DNA from: Selaginella moellendorffii | Lineage: Eukaryota > Streptophyta > Lycopodiopsida > Selaginellales > Selaginellaceae | Assembly (NCBI RefSeq): GCF_000143415.4 | Contig: NW_003314314.1 | Location: forward strand, 1,299,443-1,363,442 | Direction: 5' to 3' | DNA: 64,000 bases | In this document: positions 21,249 to 32,215 of the stretch, in pieces | How the letters are laid out: the number at the start of each line of letters is the position of its first letter | Position numbering within the stretch: the first letter of the stretch is position 1 | Notes under the pieces: generated by a model | The model's input: the letters and a program-made list of their open reading frames with translations, nothing else | Database searches by the model: none | What the model was told of the DNA's origin: nothing | Translations under genes and position numbers: made by a program

Positions 21249-21602
21249 TGTTACACCCATTGTTTGAGATTTATAGGGTCCCATGATCAAGTTTAATTGT
21301 ATCAAGGGATGTTAAAAATTTAGAGGCTTGGTGTGCTTGGCTGCTTATGCTGTGAGGAGTGTAGTTGAACCTTAAGCCCAGTCTAACCTAGGGAGGGCGA
21401 TTGGGAGAGATTTGGGAATCCGTGGATGGATGGCTAATGCTCCATTGCTCGTGTAGTAAGTAGCTGAAACCAAGTAGGACCAAGTAAGAGCTAGTACAAT
21501 AAGTGGGAACCATGGTGAGGGAACTTAGCTAAGGCCAAGGTAGTGTTGGTCAAATAGATGAGGTAAGCTAACAAATTGGAAAGGAAAAATTTATGGCTTA
21601 CA
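21249..21602 (+). mobile_element. G2' gypsy 5' LTR
   Basis: It starts TGTTACACCC (start approximate) and ends TTTATGGCTTACA, immediately before a primer-binding site. A related LTR is split by an L1 insertion at 52,545-54,623, and another is split by copy C (39,606-39,680 with 47,840-47,958). Confidence 0.65.
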
Positions 21603-21605
21603 ATT

Positions 21606-21618
21606 TGGTATCAGAACC
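21606..21618 (+). other. Primer-binding site of G2'
   Basis: TGGTATCAGAACC lies three bases after the LTR end. It is one base off the common plant gypsy site TGGTATCAGAGC, complementary to a tRNA-Met 3' end. Confidence 0.75.
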
Positions 21619-21659
21619 TTTTCCTCAGTTCTAGCGAAGGATAGAGGTGGATTGTTGGG

Positions 21660-22185
21660 AGATGGCAAAAGCAGGGTGTAATAAAACCATGGCGGAGATG
21701 GAACCTCCTCCAAAGCTGAAGCTTCCGGTCGAACAAAAAGTTATGGATGAGAAATCCTTGCATGAGGAGGACTCCAGTGAGGAAACTTCCAAATAGGAAT
21801 CTGGTGGTGAGGTTCAGTCATCAAAGGCTCGACTGGACATTCTAGAAGGATAATTGGCACAGACCAATGCCCTATTAGAGACTCTCGTACACAAGCTAAA
21901 GAGTGATGAGAAGCAGAAGAAATGAAAGACTTCAGATGCTGGTAATATAGAAGGCGTGGACCCTTCGGTGGGGATTGAGGCGGAACCAAACAAGGGAATG
22001 TCTATACCTAAAGAAGGCCAAAGCCAATATAGCCATTAAATTGGGTGAAATCTAAATTGAGGGATGTGATTCAATCCCTAGTTCAAAGTTACTCATTACA
22101 TGAGCAATTTTGGTAGAGAGTCGTTTGCGACATTTACTAGCCCTCTGAGGGAAGGTCGAAGGTAGCTTTGTTATCTTTATTGACA
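21660..22185 (+). pseudogene. G2' gypsy gag 5' part
   Basis: Plus-strand sequence matches the gag start of G2 at 48,018-48,290 (MEPPPKLKLPVEQKVMDEK and, later, AQTNALLETLVHKLKSDEK). Stops at several points show decay. It is cut at about 22,185 by the E3 insertion and resumes at 26,110. Confidence 0.65.
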
Positions 22186-22333
22186 TTATTAAGGCGTGGC
22201 CACTAAGAGAGAGAGAGAGTGAGAGAGAGAGGGAATATTCTAGTCCTTGGAATAGTCCCCATCTTCCTTGTATAAAACCCTTGCCCCACAAGGGCAACGG
22301 GGGGCGGGGGAGGTGCCCCTCCTTCTCCCAACA

Positions 22334-23633
22334 AATGGTGAACCTAGTGTGACGTGCAGCACTTTCTGAGGCGTTATTTCTCTCTTTTTCTTTTGGCCAC
22401 AGACTTTGGGAGGGAATTCCTTGTTTGTCTTGCGGTGGTTTTGTTTGATCTTGGGCGTGTTGGATAGGTTTGGAGCTCCTTTTTCCAGCAAGGTATAGCA
22501 CTTATCAAGCCGTGTGGTATTTGAAGAGATACAACGTTTCTTGGCTTGGTTTGAGGAATAGTTTGGGGTTTTCACTTTCTCACCTATATCTTCGGCCCAA
22601 TTTCTCAAAGTAGTGCATTTGGGCTTGTAGATTTGACCTATATCTATGAGTAGTGGTGATTTTTGGTGCTAAATTTGGCTAAATTGATGGCATGCAAGAG
22701 GATTTTCTTCTCTGGCTAGATTGGGTCATCTTTATAGCAGGAATTCATGCTCCTCCAGGCTTTATTTTGGATGCCATTTGTTTCTAGAGGTGCTCCTTGT
22801 CCTAGGCTTTCCAGAAATACCAACAATGCCTTAGTATCAATCTACATCACAAACATGCACATGTTTTTCCACAATGTTGGCATTCTGGCTACCTCTTCGT
22901 GGATTTTGGGGACTATTGAGGTGGCTTCTTCCAAAATTCCTACGATAGAGGGTAGACAAGGCTGAGCCCTTTCCAACGAGCCCACCAACAGTCAAAATGG
23001 AGAAGGATCGAGACCAGAGGACTCATTTTTCTCTTTTGGGTTAAACTTTGTTGGGAGTTCCTTGGGAATGAAGCAATCTTCAAGGAACAGGTAGGCATAG
23101 GAACAGGAACAGGAGTTGGCATAGGAACAGGGACAGTAGGAGCGGGCGTAGGAGTAAGAGTGAGAGCAAAGGGTTACCGGTTATAGATTATAGGTCCCCA
23201 ATTATTAGTTACGAGTTATTGGTTACCAGCTACTCTAGCAGCTACTCCAGTAGCTACTCCGGTGGCTACTTTGGCAATTACCCTACGGATCTATAGTTAT
23301 GTGTGCTTGAGGCTTACATTGCCTTCCATTTTGACCCTTATTTATCTTCATCACAGGCATTTTGGGCAACTTTGAGCAACTTGAGCACTAACCTACAGTC
23401 TTCTTGCCCCTGTCAAGCCAATTGCCTTGACCGGGCATTTGTAATGTTCAAGGTATTTGATGGTGGTACAAACTAGACATGCGACAAATTGGCACCCTTT
23501 TACCATACCTCAAGGCCCTAAGGTACGGAGTAAACTTTCTACCATCCAAAAGCAATTGAGGTACGACACAACACCTTCTCGGGCCGAGTCCTCTTCATCT
23601 TCGCCAAATTCCAGTGACTTAGATTTATGAGCT
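22334..23633 (+). other. E3 leader region, no gene recognised
   Basis: About 1.3 kb between the left LTR end and gag. It contains simple arrays: GGAACAGG and GTAGGAG-type units at 23,085-23,165, and TAGCTACTCCGG-type units at 23,215-23,275. No supported coding region. Confidence 0.45.
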
Positions 23634-24560
23634 ATGGCACAACCACCTTTAGCTCGACCTCAGCTCCATATTATGCAAAAGGGGAGTGATCTGCCGACCT
23701 TCTCAGGTGTTGGAACAATCTCTCCAACATCGCATATTAGTCACTTTGATTACTATTGCACCACAAACATGATCGTCGATGATGATCATATGTGCTGCGA
23801 CTTCTTCCAGTCTCTTGAAGGCAAAGAAACAACTTGGGCAGTTCCTCTCTTCCCAGAGGACCAGACAGACTTCCAGACACTACTTGCTTCTTTTAGAGAA
23901 TGCTTCGTTGAAGAAAAACCCACAAATCGGCTACTTGTCGACCGCTTTTTGTTCTGGCAGGGTGCTCACGAGTCTGTTGTTGACTACGTCACCTAGTTTC
24001 GAGCATACTAGAAGCAGTGTTGGGATTGTAGAGTGGTCCAAGATGAGCAATAGGGGATCACAGCATTCACAGTAGGTCTGTGTGGGAACTTGTAGCGGAA
24101 ACTTTTTAAGAAGACATTCAGGTCTTGCCACGAGGCATTTTCATTTGCCACGAAGCTAGAAAAAGAGTTTGTTGTCCACTTGGGGATTGCTAGGGTTGAT
24201 TTCGACCAAGCCATCACCCCATTAGAGTCACCTTGTGCAACTATTCACCCGTCCACAACAAAACCCGTCGCTATTGAGTATACACCTTCAGTTATTGAGA
24301 ACTTTGCCAACGAGATGCGGCAACTGAAGGAGATCATTCTTCAGTAGCAATCACACCATGACAAACTGCTCTAGGAGCTGGTGGAGTCCAGGAAAGAGGC
24401 CACTACAGCTTGGGAATGCATATTTAAATCCTGTTGATGCACTCACTAAGAGACGAGCACAACACATAGCGTTGCTTCAGGCTTCACCTAGAGCTTCGGC
24501 CTCCATCTTCTCAACGTGTCGAACAGCATCCCTTCGCTGATAATTCCACATCCTCTTGGG
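23634..24560 (+). pseudogene. E3 gag-like region
   Basis: MAQPPLARPQLHIMQKGSDL starts a frame with LPTFSG and FDYYC, then LFPEDQTDFQTLLASF and LLVDRFLFWQGAHESVVDYV, which resembles the gag capsid domain of LTR elements. An early TAG at about 23,994 breaks it, and a second frame continues to 24,560. A downstream Gln-rich stretch precedes the protease. Confidence 0.6.
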
Positions 24561-24583
24561 GTTCAGAGACATATCAGGAGCAG

Positions 24584-25500
24584 TTGGAGCAACAAGCAAT
24601 GAAGGTGGCCCCTTCGTCAAGCAAAGGCAAGGCACCAGCCTCATCGGTCAAAATGATTTTGGTAGCCGAGGAACTCTATAGGCAACAGCAGCAAACCACA
24701 ACCACTCGAGCCCAAGCGAAGAAGAAGACACTCGCTCAGCCTGCCACAAATCCCCCAGTGCCGGTTGAGAGTGAATCTCTGTTGGCACCAGATCTAGTGA
24801 CACAGAGGATGGCTTGTAAGCTCCCCTTCAAGTCACTACTCTCTTCTCCTCCTGAGATCTCACCAACTGCTATTCCTGTTTTGGAGCCGGTTCTTCAACA
24901 GCTAGTTGACACTCCCATCACCTTTTCGCTCCGAGACATGTTGTTTCTTGTCCCAGGGTTCAGCCAGCGTTTAGAGGAGTTTGCACGGTCAGGAACACTA
25001 GAGAGCATTCTCAAGAGGACTCCTCAAGAGGTGCATATTGTCGACATGACAAGATATGGTGGAGATCCTAGTCCATTCTTCGTCTTAGTGGAGATTGGTA
25101 CTTCCTTTTTTAGGATGGATGCTTTGGTTGACTCTGGTTCTGGAAGCAACATTATCTCTCTTGAAGGTGCCCTTTCAGCACAGCTATAGATCATTGAGAG
25201 CTCCTCCATCGTGCTCAAGACCTTTGCCAACCACACTGTTCCTCCAGCGAGCATTTGCTATAGTGTCAAGGTCTTTGTGTAGGGTGTTATTTCTAAGGTG
25301 GATTTCCTCATGGTTGACTACCAATGCCTCAGAACATCCTCATTGAAGGACTCTATCATCCTTGGCTGCTCATGGCAAGTCACAGCCCATTGCACCATTG
25401 ACAGCGCAAAAGGCAAGATGGAAATTAGCGATGGAACCCACAGTGCCACCTTTCTCAACAACCACGACAGAGCTCTTTCTTAGCAAGCCCAACAGGCTCA
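24584..25500 (+). pseudogene. E3 retropepsin-like protease region
   Basis: The frame from 24,584 runs to FRMDALVDSGSGSNIISLEG, where DSGSG is the aspartic protease motif (near 25,128-25,142). After a TAG at 25,187 the frame continues with KDSIILGCSWQ and HCTIDSAKGKMEISDG, the conserved C-terminal half. It would process gag. Later stops show decay. Confidence 0.65.
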
Positions 25501-25507
25501 GACTAAG

Positions 25508-26079
25508 ATGGCCTCCACACCATACTTTCCTCCTGAGCTCACAAAGGTTTTTCCTGAGTTGGCGGTCGAATCAACTATCTATATGACTGATGCTTTCTCA
25601 TGCAGTGCGATTGACATGGTTGGAGGTGAGTCAGATAGCTCGAGACATCTCTCAGCTTCATTCTCTTTATTTGAGAGTAAGGCCGAGCCCTTCGCCACGC
25701 CCTCTTTATTTGATGGCGGGGCTTATAGGGTACGAGCTTATTTTGACGGTGCTTTCTACCCCAAAAACCAGGTTGTCGGCATTGGAGTTTGGATGATTGA
25801 TTCTGTAGAGAACAAAGTAGTTGACCTCTCTATCACCTTGCCAGCAACATCAGCTAATGAAGCAGAGTACTTGGCGGCTATCAGTGCCATGAAGTTGGCC
25901 ACAGATCTCAAGTTTAGGCGAGTCAGTTTTGTTGGAGATGTGCAACTCATCATATGCCAACTTACTGGAGAGTACCAAGTCCGCAAAGAGAACCTGAAAG
26001 AGCTATGGCAGCGGGCGGTCAACCTGAAGGGGGCATTTTTGGGAAGAGCATTGAAGCATTTCTCATCTTTGAGTGAGTG
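25508..26079 (+). CDS. E3 RNase H domain
   Basis: The open frame contains VRAYFDGAFYPKNQVVGIGV, then ATSANEAEYLAAISAMKLA and FVGDVQLIICQLTGEYQVRK: the D-E-D acidic set and Q..G motif of a type I, plant/archaeal-like RNase H. It follows the protease directly, with no RT between them. The frame runs into the LTR remnant, which adds a few spurious C-terminal residues. It would degrade the RNA of RNA/DNA hybrids. Confidence 0.65.
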
Positions 26080-26109
26080 TTGGGGGAGGTGCCCCTCCTT
26101 CCCCCAACA

Positions 26110-26420
26110 ACACGAGTGTTTCGGATAATTTTGTGGCTGTAGATATAGTCCAGCAAGCCAGACTAATGGTGCAGCAGCTGAGTGAACCAAGGACTATAGA
26201 GTTTGTTCAAGGTAGCAAAAGCACCAATGAAGTACTTCGACAAGCAAGAGTTAAATTTGGGACATAGAAAGTAGATATGGATTTCACCATGTTGGATATA
26301 GCGGGATTTGATGAAATTTTCGGGATAGATTGATTCAATCAGTTTGTGGTAGCTTTGCATGGACAAGGTAGAAACCTTGTGGTACTGGCTAATGCCCGAG
26401 GAGAACGATCTAGGGTGGAG
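26110..26420 (+). pseudogene. G2' gypsy protease region
   Basis: After the E3 insertion the gypsy resumes with NFVAVDIVQQARLMVQQLSE and, further on, VDMDFTMLDIAGFDEIFGID with FNQFVVALHGQGRNLVVLAN. This is the strand region around FDxIxGMDW of a gypsy protease. Stops are present. Homologues lie at 49,390-49,620 and 56,273-56,400. Confidence 0.7.
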
Positions 26421-26599
26421 GCCTAGGATCTAAAGGTAGGGCAATGTAAGGCCAAAGACTCTTGCTTGAACCTGGTGTTTATGAGAGGATAACTCACTAA
26501 AGGAACCAAGGCAACATTTTTGTGGTTACTTTCGGTAAGGAGTAATAAAAAGACAGGAACAAAAGAAGTGCCTTTAGTGATCTAGCAGGTGTTGGACCA

Positions 26600-27300
26600 A
26601 TTCCAAGACACCATGCCGGAAGAGTTGCCGGCGAGGTTACCCCCTGAACGATTGATAGGCACAAGATCGAGTTGGTTGAGGGTGCTAAGGTAGTGATTCG
26701 TGCCCCCTATCGGTTGAACAAAAAGGAACTCGAGGAGCTCAAATGCTAACTTGAGCAGTTGGTGGAAAAAGGGTATGTTAGGTTGAGCAAGTCACTGTAT
26801 GGTGCATCAATGTTATTTGTGAAAAAGAAATATGGATCTATATGCGCGTAGACTACTGGTTGTTCAACAAGTATACAAAGAAAAACAAATACCCTTTACC
26901 AAGGATTCAGAACCTATTCGATAGATTGGGAAAAGCGAAATACTTCTCAAGGATCAACCTAAAGTCAGGATACTACTAGATTAGGGTAGCAGAGGAAAAT
27001 GTCAATAAAACAACTTCTCGAACAAGGTACGGAAGCTTTGAGTTTCTGGTGATGCCTTTTGCGCTATGCAATGCACCAACAACATTATCAGCATTGATGA
27101 ACCACATTTTTGTAGTCTATTTAGATCATTTCATGGTTGTTTACATTAACGACATCTTGATCTATAGCGACACGCTAGAGGAGCATGCCAAACACTTGAC
27201 AAAGGTGTTTGAGAAACTAAGGAACACCAGTTGTATACTAAAGAGAGTAAATGTGACTTTACTCAATAAAAGGTAAAGTTTCTTGAGCATGTGGCGGGCA
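26600..27300 (+). pseudogene. G2' gypsy reverse transcriptase
   Basis: Conserved blocks include [36 protein letters not shown] and FMVVYINDILIYSDTLEEH. The catalytic YxDD is YIND (27,142-27,153), so one metal-binding Asp is lost. Several stops are present. Confidence 0.85.
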
Positions 27301-27479
27301 AGGATGGGCTCAAGGTGGACCCTGAAAAGGTCTAAGCAATCCAGAAAAGGGAACAACCATCAAATGTACACGTGTTAAGGGCATTCTTGGGGCTATGCAA
27401 CTATTACCAAAAGTTTATCAAACACTATTCGAGAGTAACTCTGCCTTTAGTGGACCAAATGGGAAAAGGGAAGATGGTA

Positions 27480-27965
27480 TAGACAACAAAATATGAGGTG
27501 TCATTTGTCCACCTCAAAGGGAAGTTGAGGAAGGCTCTCGTGTTGGCATTACCAAACTTTGGTAAGAACTTTGAGGTAGAAACAGATGCTTCAGACTTGG
27601 GATTGGGCATAGTATTGAAACAAGACAACTATCCAGTAGCGTTCTTCTCGAAGAAGTTGGAGAACGCTCAGCGAAAGTGGCTTGTCCATGAGAAGGAATT
27701 GTTTGCGGTGGTCAAGACACTCAAGGAGTGGCGACACTACCTTGGGAGGCACTTCAAAATTTACACGGATAATATGGTAATAAAACACTTCTTGTCATAG
27801 CCCAACTTAAGAGAGAAACAACGTCAGTGGGCCAATGCTTTGGCCAAATTTGATTGCAAGATTTTGTATAAATCTAGGAAGAGCAACATCGTAGCGGATG
27901 TTCTAAGTCAAAAAGTGAGCTTGAAGTTGGCGATATCCAACACGATAACAACCTTTTGGGATGAT
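27480..27965 (+). pseudogene. G2' gypsy RNase H
   Basis: The frame holds NFEVETDASDLGLGIVLKQD, VAFFSKKLENAQRKW, EKELFAVVKTLKEWRHYLGR and YTDNMVIKHF: an intact-looking gypsy RNase H up to TAG at 27,798. It continues with IVADVLSQKVSLKLAIS. Confidence 0.85.
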
Positions 27966-27999
27966 GTGTAAACAGCATATGACAACAATGGTATAGCAC

Positions 28000-28455
28000 A
28001 AGAAGTGTTGCTGAGGAACCAAGAGGAGTGGGAAGCTCACCAAAGAGATGAGTTCCTAATAGGAGTGAAAATAGGTTATGCAGAACGCAATGGACTCATC
28101 GATTTTATACAAATGAGGGTGTATGTTCCAGAAGGGGAATTAAGGAAGGTAGCCTAAGAAGAGTGTCATGATGGACCTCTTGCGGGATACCCCAAAACTA
28201 TGGGCTTATTCAAGAGGAAGTATCACTAGCTAGACATGGCTAAGGATGTCCAAGACTATGTAAAGACATGTTCAACATGTTAGCAAGTTGAAGCCGTGAC
28301 TAAGGCTACTGGGGGCTTGTTATAAAGCATACCAATCCATGCAAATGTCTTACAATGGACTTCATTATGGGACTCCCCTCAAGTGAGGGGTTTGATGGAA
28401 TATTCGTGGTGGTGGACTGATTTTGGAAGATGGCATATTTCATACCCACCACAAA
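28000..28455 (+). pseudogene. G2' gypsy integrase N-terminal part, cut by copy B
   Basis: It contains the zinc-binding stretch (EECHDGPLAGYPKTMGLFKR and, with stops, DYVKTCSTC) and the start of the core (SEGF-like VRGLMEYSWWWTDFGRWH in shifted frame). Homology stops at the left terminal repeat of copy B (28,456). The rest of this integrase is not seen on the far side of B. Confidence 0.75.
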
Positions 28456-28478
28456 AGCTCTATTTCGTTAAAGTGGGA
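28456..28478 (+). repeat. Terminal inverted repeat of copy B, left
   Basis: Identical over 23 bp to 5,317-5,339, adjoining the broken G2' integrase. Confidence 0.85.
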
Positions 28479-29211
28479 ATTGTCATTATCCCACTTGTAA
28501 AATAAGGTTTCGAAACCTTTATATAGTATATAAATATAATAAAATTCAACTGCATTGAGGCACATGCCATTTTATTTTAAACAAGGAAATGTCTACTCAA
28601 TCACTTCTCCTCCCCCTGCCACTGCTTCACCTCTCTCTTCTCCTTGTCATCGTCGTCCAATTTTTTTCCATCCTTTTAATATTGGCTCAGTTGCTCCGAG
28701 TCTAGGTGGAGTCCAAGTCCCCATTCAATCTTTACTTTCCCCTTATTAATAAAACAACTTCGTAGACTTCCAATAACATGCTGTAACACGCTGTAACACT
28801 TCTAGTATAATGCAAATCCTCTCAAAGAATTGTCTTTTAATATTAATACAATGGCATGGAACCCCATGCCATAATAAGTTACATTTTTAAATAAATACAT
28901 GCCATCTCAGATTGTTATTTTTTGCCTCCAACGCCTATACAATAATCTTGGAATTTCATCACTCTCCACACTATCAGGATTTAAACCCAATAGTAATGCC
29001 ATCTCTTCTCTAATACGTCCACGCTCATGTTCAGTGGTCGAAGAACCCATCCGGTTGAGCAGATTATGGAGATGCGGATAGTGCTTGGCTAGACAATATA
29101 CATGCTATAAATGATGACTGGTGTCTGTCCGATCAAATGGCTTCTGATATATCGTTCCATCTGCCATTTGGTTGATTTCTGCAGCCACCTCCTGGATTGG
29201 CCGGTTCTCTA

Positions 29212-29790
29212 TCACCATCGCTCCAGCCGTTTTGCAAGGTCCCCCAGAACATACGGTTTCTTCTCCCTAGTTTCCATACTGCAAGAGATGGGGTGCACTG
29301 CATATGTTTGCGTGTTCGCTGCAGTTTTAATCGGCGAGTCATCGATGATGAGGATTTCACTTGACCTAGCAGTCCGGTTCATCACTACAGCCTCTGGCTT
29401 GACGAAGATGGGCTTGCTACCCCTCACATGGACCATAGTCAAGCAATCCTCCTGCATTAGGAGAAAGTCAAATGGTAATATTACTTGCGTCTGATCGTGC
29501 ATCATCTGTAGCAACGTTAATGCATTGTGGCGCATCATGGATGTCCAAACTCCCAATTGCAAATTGAACCCGGCCCTCTGTTTTAAGTGTCGCATGGTCA
29601 TTATTAGATCCCGCAGTTTCTCCCGTGTGATTAATGTGAATCTGTCTCTTTTGACCAACTTGCGACCGCAGGCTTTGGAGGGTGCAGTGACATTCGAGGA
29701 TGAGCCACGCTCATGGGAGAAAAGGACACCGTTCAGATCAAAAATGATACAGTACCTTCGCCGTGACTCTGAAATGAAATGCGTCAGCAT
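29212..29790 (-). pseudogene. FCP1/NIF-like HAD phosphatase domain (copy B)
   Basis: The domain is joined by a phase-1 intron (about 29,769-29,815) to the Pro-rich exon. Motif I is IIFDLNGVLFSH, with the presumed nucleophile Asp at 29,737-29,739. Asn follows in the second position, as in plant DLNG-type family members. LGVWTSMM marks motif II, KPIFVK carries the motif III Lys, and ILIIDDSPIKTA is motif IV (DDSP at about 29,332-29,343). In this family Asp-phosphate chemistry removes phosphate from Ser or Thr. Presence in a DNA transposon suggests a captured host domain. A possible 33-nt intron (GTAATATT...ATGCAG) lies in the cap region. Confidence 0.65.
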
Positions 29791-29926
29791 AAAAAATGGT
29801 ACAAGTCAATTTTACCATCTACAACATTAGCGAATGGTGCTCCCGATGGTCGTTGAGAGGGTTTTAGTCGAGGAAACGTGAAGGGCGGAAATACTCTCCT
29901 CTGCAATGTGGGGTCAATCGCATCCG

Positions 29927-30023
29927 ATGGCGTGTGGGCACATGCCATTTCAGCTGTAGACTCTGGTACAACTGGCTCAACAATGGCATGGGGTGGTTCC
30001 GATGGCGTGTGATCACATGCCAT
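29927..30023. repeat. Two family palindromes inside coding sequence
   Basis: ATGGCGTGTGGGCACATGCCAT (29,927-29,948, just over 20 bases with symmetrical arms) and a second at 30,002-30,023 lie in the Pro/Ala-rich exon. Read on the minus strand they encode the near-repeats EMACAHTPSDA and EMACDHTPSEP. Confidence 0.7.
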
Positions 30024-31129
30024 TTCAGCTGGTGCCTCCGTTGGCAAAGTGGACATGACCGAACAGGCAGCAGGGGCGGTGTAGGGAGGTTCCAACGGCG
30101 CGTAGTCAGACGATTGGGCACACGTTGAGTTCGTTGGAAATGAGGATACAACCGGCTCGGCGGCTGGGGCGGCCTCATGCGGGTCCAATGGCGCCTGGTC
30201 ACCGTCAGTTGGATACGTGGACAAGATTGACTCAGTGGTATGGGCAGCATCAAGTGGAGCGGATCCATATGCATGTCCAAATATCTCCCTTCGATTGAGA
30301 TGGTATCCTCCCGTGCTACTAAAAACAAACTCATTAGCACATTGAATCGATTATACTGTATTTACCATCAACTGCTATTGAGGAACTAGGACCGATATCA
30401 CTTGGGCGCACTGCTGATTCTGAAGGATTGGACATACGTTTCGACCCTTGCTTGGCACTATCCTTCCTCGACACTAAAGGCTAGAGTTTGTATCTTAATT
30501 CAACTGAATAATCTCTACTTACCATTTGCTCTGCAACCTACATGGACAATGTTAGAAATGGTAAAAGGTTAGGAATGGATGTACTATTATTTACCTGATG
30601 GTTTGTCTTGTATGACCTTCCTCCGCTGCTCTTTGGCCACCTCAGGCTGGCCATCGTCGTCATCATCGTTGTCGTCGTTATTGTGATCGTCACCATTGTG
30701 AGGACCATCCAAGTCCTCTTCGTCCTCCTCTTCTTCGTCCTCCTCTTCTTTGTCCTCCTCTTCGTCCTTCTGCTCTTCCTGCTCATTATCTTTCTCTGGC
30801 TCCTCATCCCCCTCCTGCATTTCTTCCATAGGCTGCTCAGGCTGGATAGCTTGTTTTTCCAGGACCATCTTGGGAAAATCATCTGGCCGAGTCTCGTTCT
30901 CAAAATACAAGACATCCATAGCCTGTTTTAGTGCGTGACCTAGGACCGTATCCTCACCCGACTGTCTTAACATGGTTTCTGCACGTTCTTGCACCCTTCG
31001 AAGACGACGAGATGAGAAAAACGTGGCCCTGACTTGAAAAGCATCCCTCATCCATTGTACCTCTCCATTGAGATTGGGGAAGGGGAGTCAGCCATAGGAA
31101 TCTGAGTCAGGAGGTGGTGACTGGCTGCT

Positions 31130-32215
31130 TTCACTCAGCCCTTGATCTGCAATGAATGGCATGAGCACACACGCCATAACCGCGAGGCATTACCTATCAT
31201 CTTTTCATTGCCCTTCTTCTTTTTCGAATCAAACGCCTCTGATCCCGACGACTGTCCAACGTGCTTTCGCTTTTTATGACCACTGTCAGTTTGAGCTTGA
31301 TCTGCAAGAAATGGCATGAGGACCCACGCAATAACCATGATGCTTTACTTCCTGTCCTTGGAGGCTCTGTCGTGCCTTCCGCATCCTCAGGTGCCTGCTC
31401 CTCAATTCCCTTTCGCTTTCGTTTCTTATGCGCCCGTTCTACAGAAATAGCATGAGGACATACGCGATAAGCACACAAATGCTTTTACCCTTCCTCCTCT
31501 GCCTTGGTCGGTTGTCCATCTCTTTGTCTACAGCGTCTGAAAGCTGTTTTGCAGGTAGCCTAATTTGAGGTTCACGACGTCTCCTTGGCACTTGAACTGT
31601 ATATTATTGCATCAACACATGCAACATCCCATTATATTTTTAAGTTACCTTTCATAAAGTTTTCCATTGGTTCAACTCGTTCCCCTGAAATACAAACTTA
31701 GATAAGTGCATGGGGCCATATGTCATGATCGTACCTGTTTCGGAACTCTCCTTATCACTCTCCGAGGCCTCCCCCTCCTCCACTGGAGGCACGTTGTTCC
31801 GTTCGATTTCCTCGACGCGATCTGCAAGAACATTAGTTAATTGCATGGGGCCACACGCCATCAAACCTTCAGGTTCTTGTCGTGAGGTTTGCGCTGCTTG
31901 CCCTAGTCTCTTTGGAATTTGAGCTGCAAGAAGCAATGGCATGAAAATTCACGTATAACAAAAATGATTGGTACCTCTCGTCCGTTGTACTTGGTTGGTG
32001 CTTGCCTGTTTTGCCTTTGAAGAAGTGTCTCTTGCAAGGAATGGCATGAGACCACACGCCATTGCAAATATAATTTGTACCTCCTTTTTTCCTATTGCTT
32101 GTCTGTTTGTCCTTCTTCGATGCACCACCAGTGCGCTTTTCAGTCCTCGTGTCTGAATATTCACAACGATCTATAATCAAAATGGCGTGAGGCCTCACGT
32201 GACCTTACCTTGTGC
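31130..32215 (-). other. Expanded mini-exon array of copy B
   Basis: Proposed minus-strand introns are 31,147-31,193, 31,302-31,348, 31,439-31,488, 31,597-31,648, 31,685-31,734, 31,822-31,866 and 31,924-31,974, all 45-52 nt and phase 1. The exons encode Lys/Arg- and Glu-rich peptides (RVEEIERNNVPPVEEGEASE, QVPRRRREPQIRLPAKQ, KKRKRKGIEEQAPEDAEG). Most introns hold a full or decayed family palindrome ending at the acceptor. Copies A and C lack the block between about 31,306 and 32,005, joining CCAAG to CTCAAACTG across a CAAG match. One acceptor (near 32,032) is mutated from TTGCAG to TTGCAA. Confidence 0.7.
32040..32063. repeat. Intronic family palindrome
   Basis: AATGGCATG, centre AGACCA, CACGCCATT. 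It sits directly upstream (in the minus sense) of the TTGCAA/TTGCAG acceptor. The equivalents are 15,519-15,542 in copy A and about 39,817-39,840 in copy C. Confidence 0.85.

Larger units (their letters stand above)
22190..26109 (+). mobile_element. E3: LTR element with gag, protease and RNase H but no RT
   Basis: It is inserted in G2'. The left LTR has a (GA)n tract (22,206-22,230), a TATA-like TATAAAA (22,270) and ends CCCTCCTTCTCCCAACA (22,333). The right end is a 32-bp remnant, 26,078-26,109, that starts TGTTGGGGGAGG and ends TCCCCCAACA. Between them lie a gag (23,634-), a retropepsin-like domain and an RNase H. No RT or integrase is seen. The 5' boundary is approximate. It may be a non-autonomous derivative that relies on another element. 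Confidence 0.6.
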
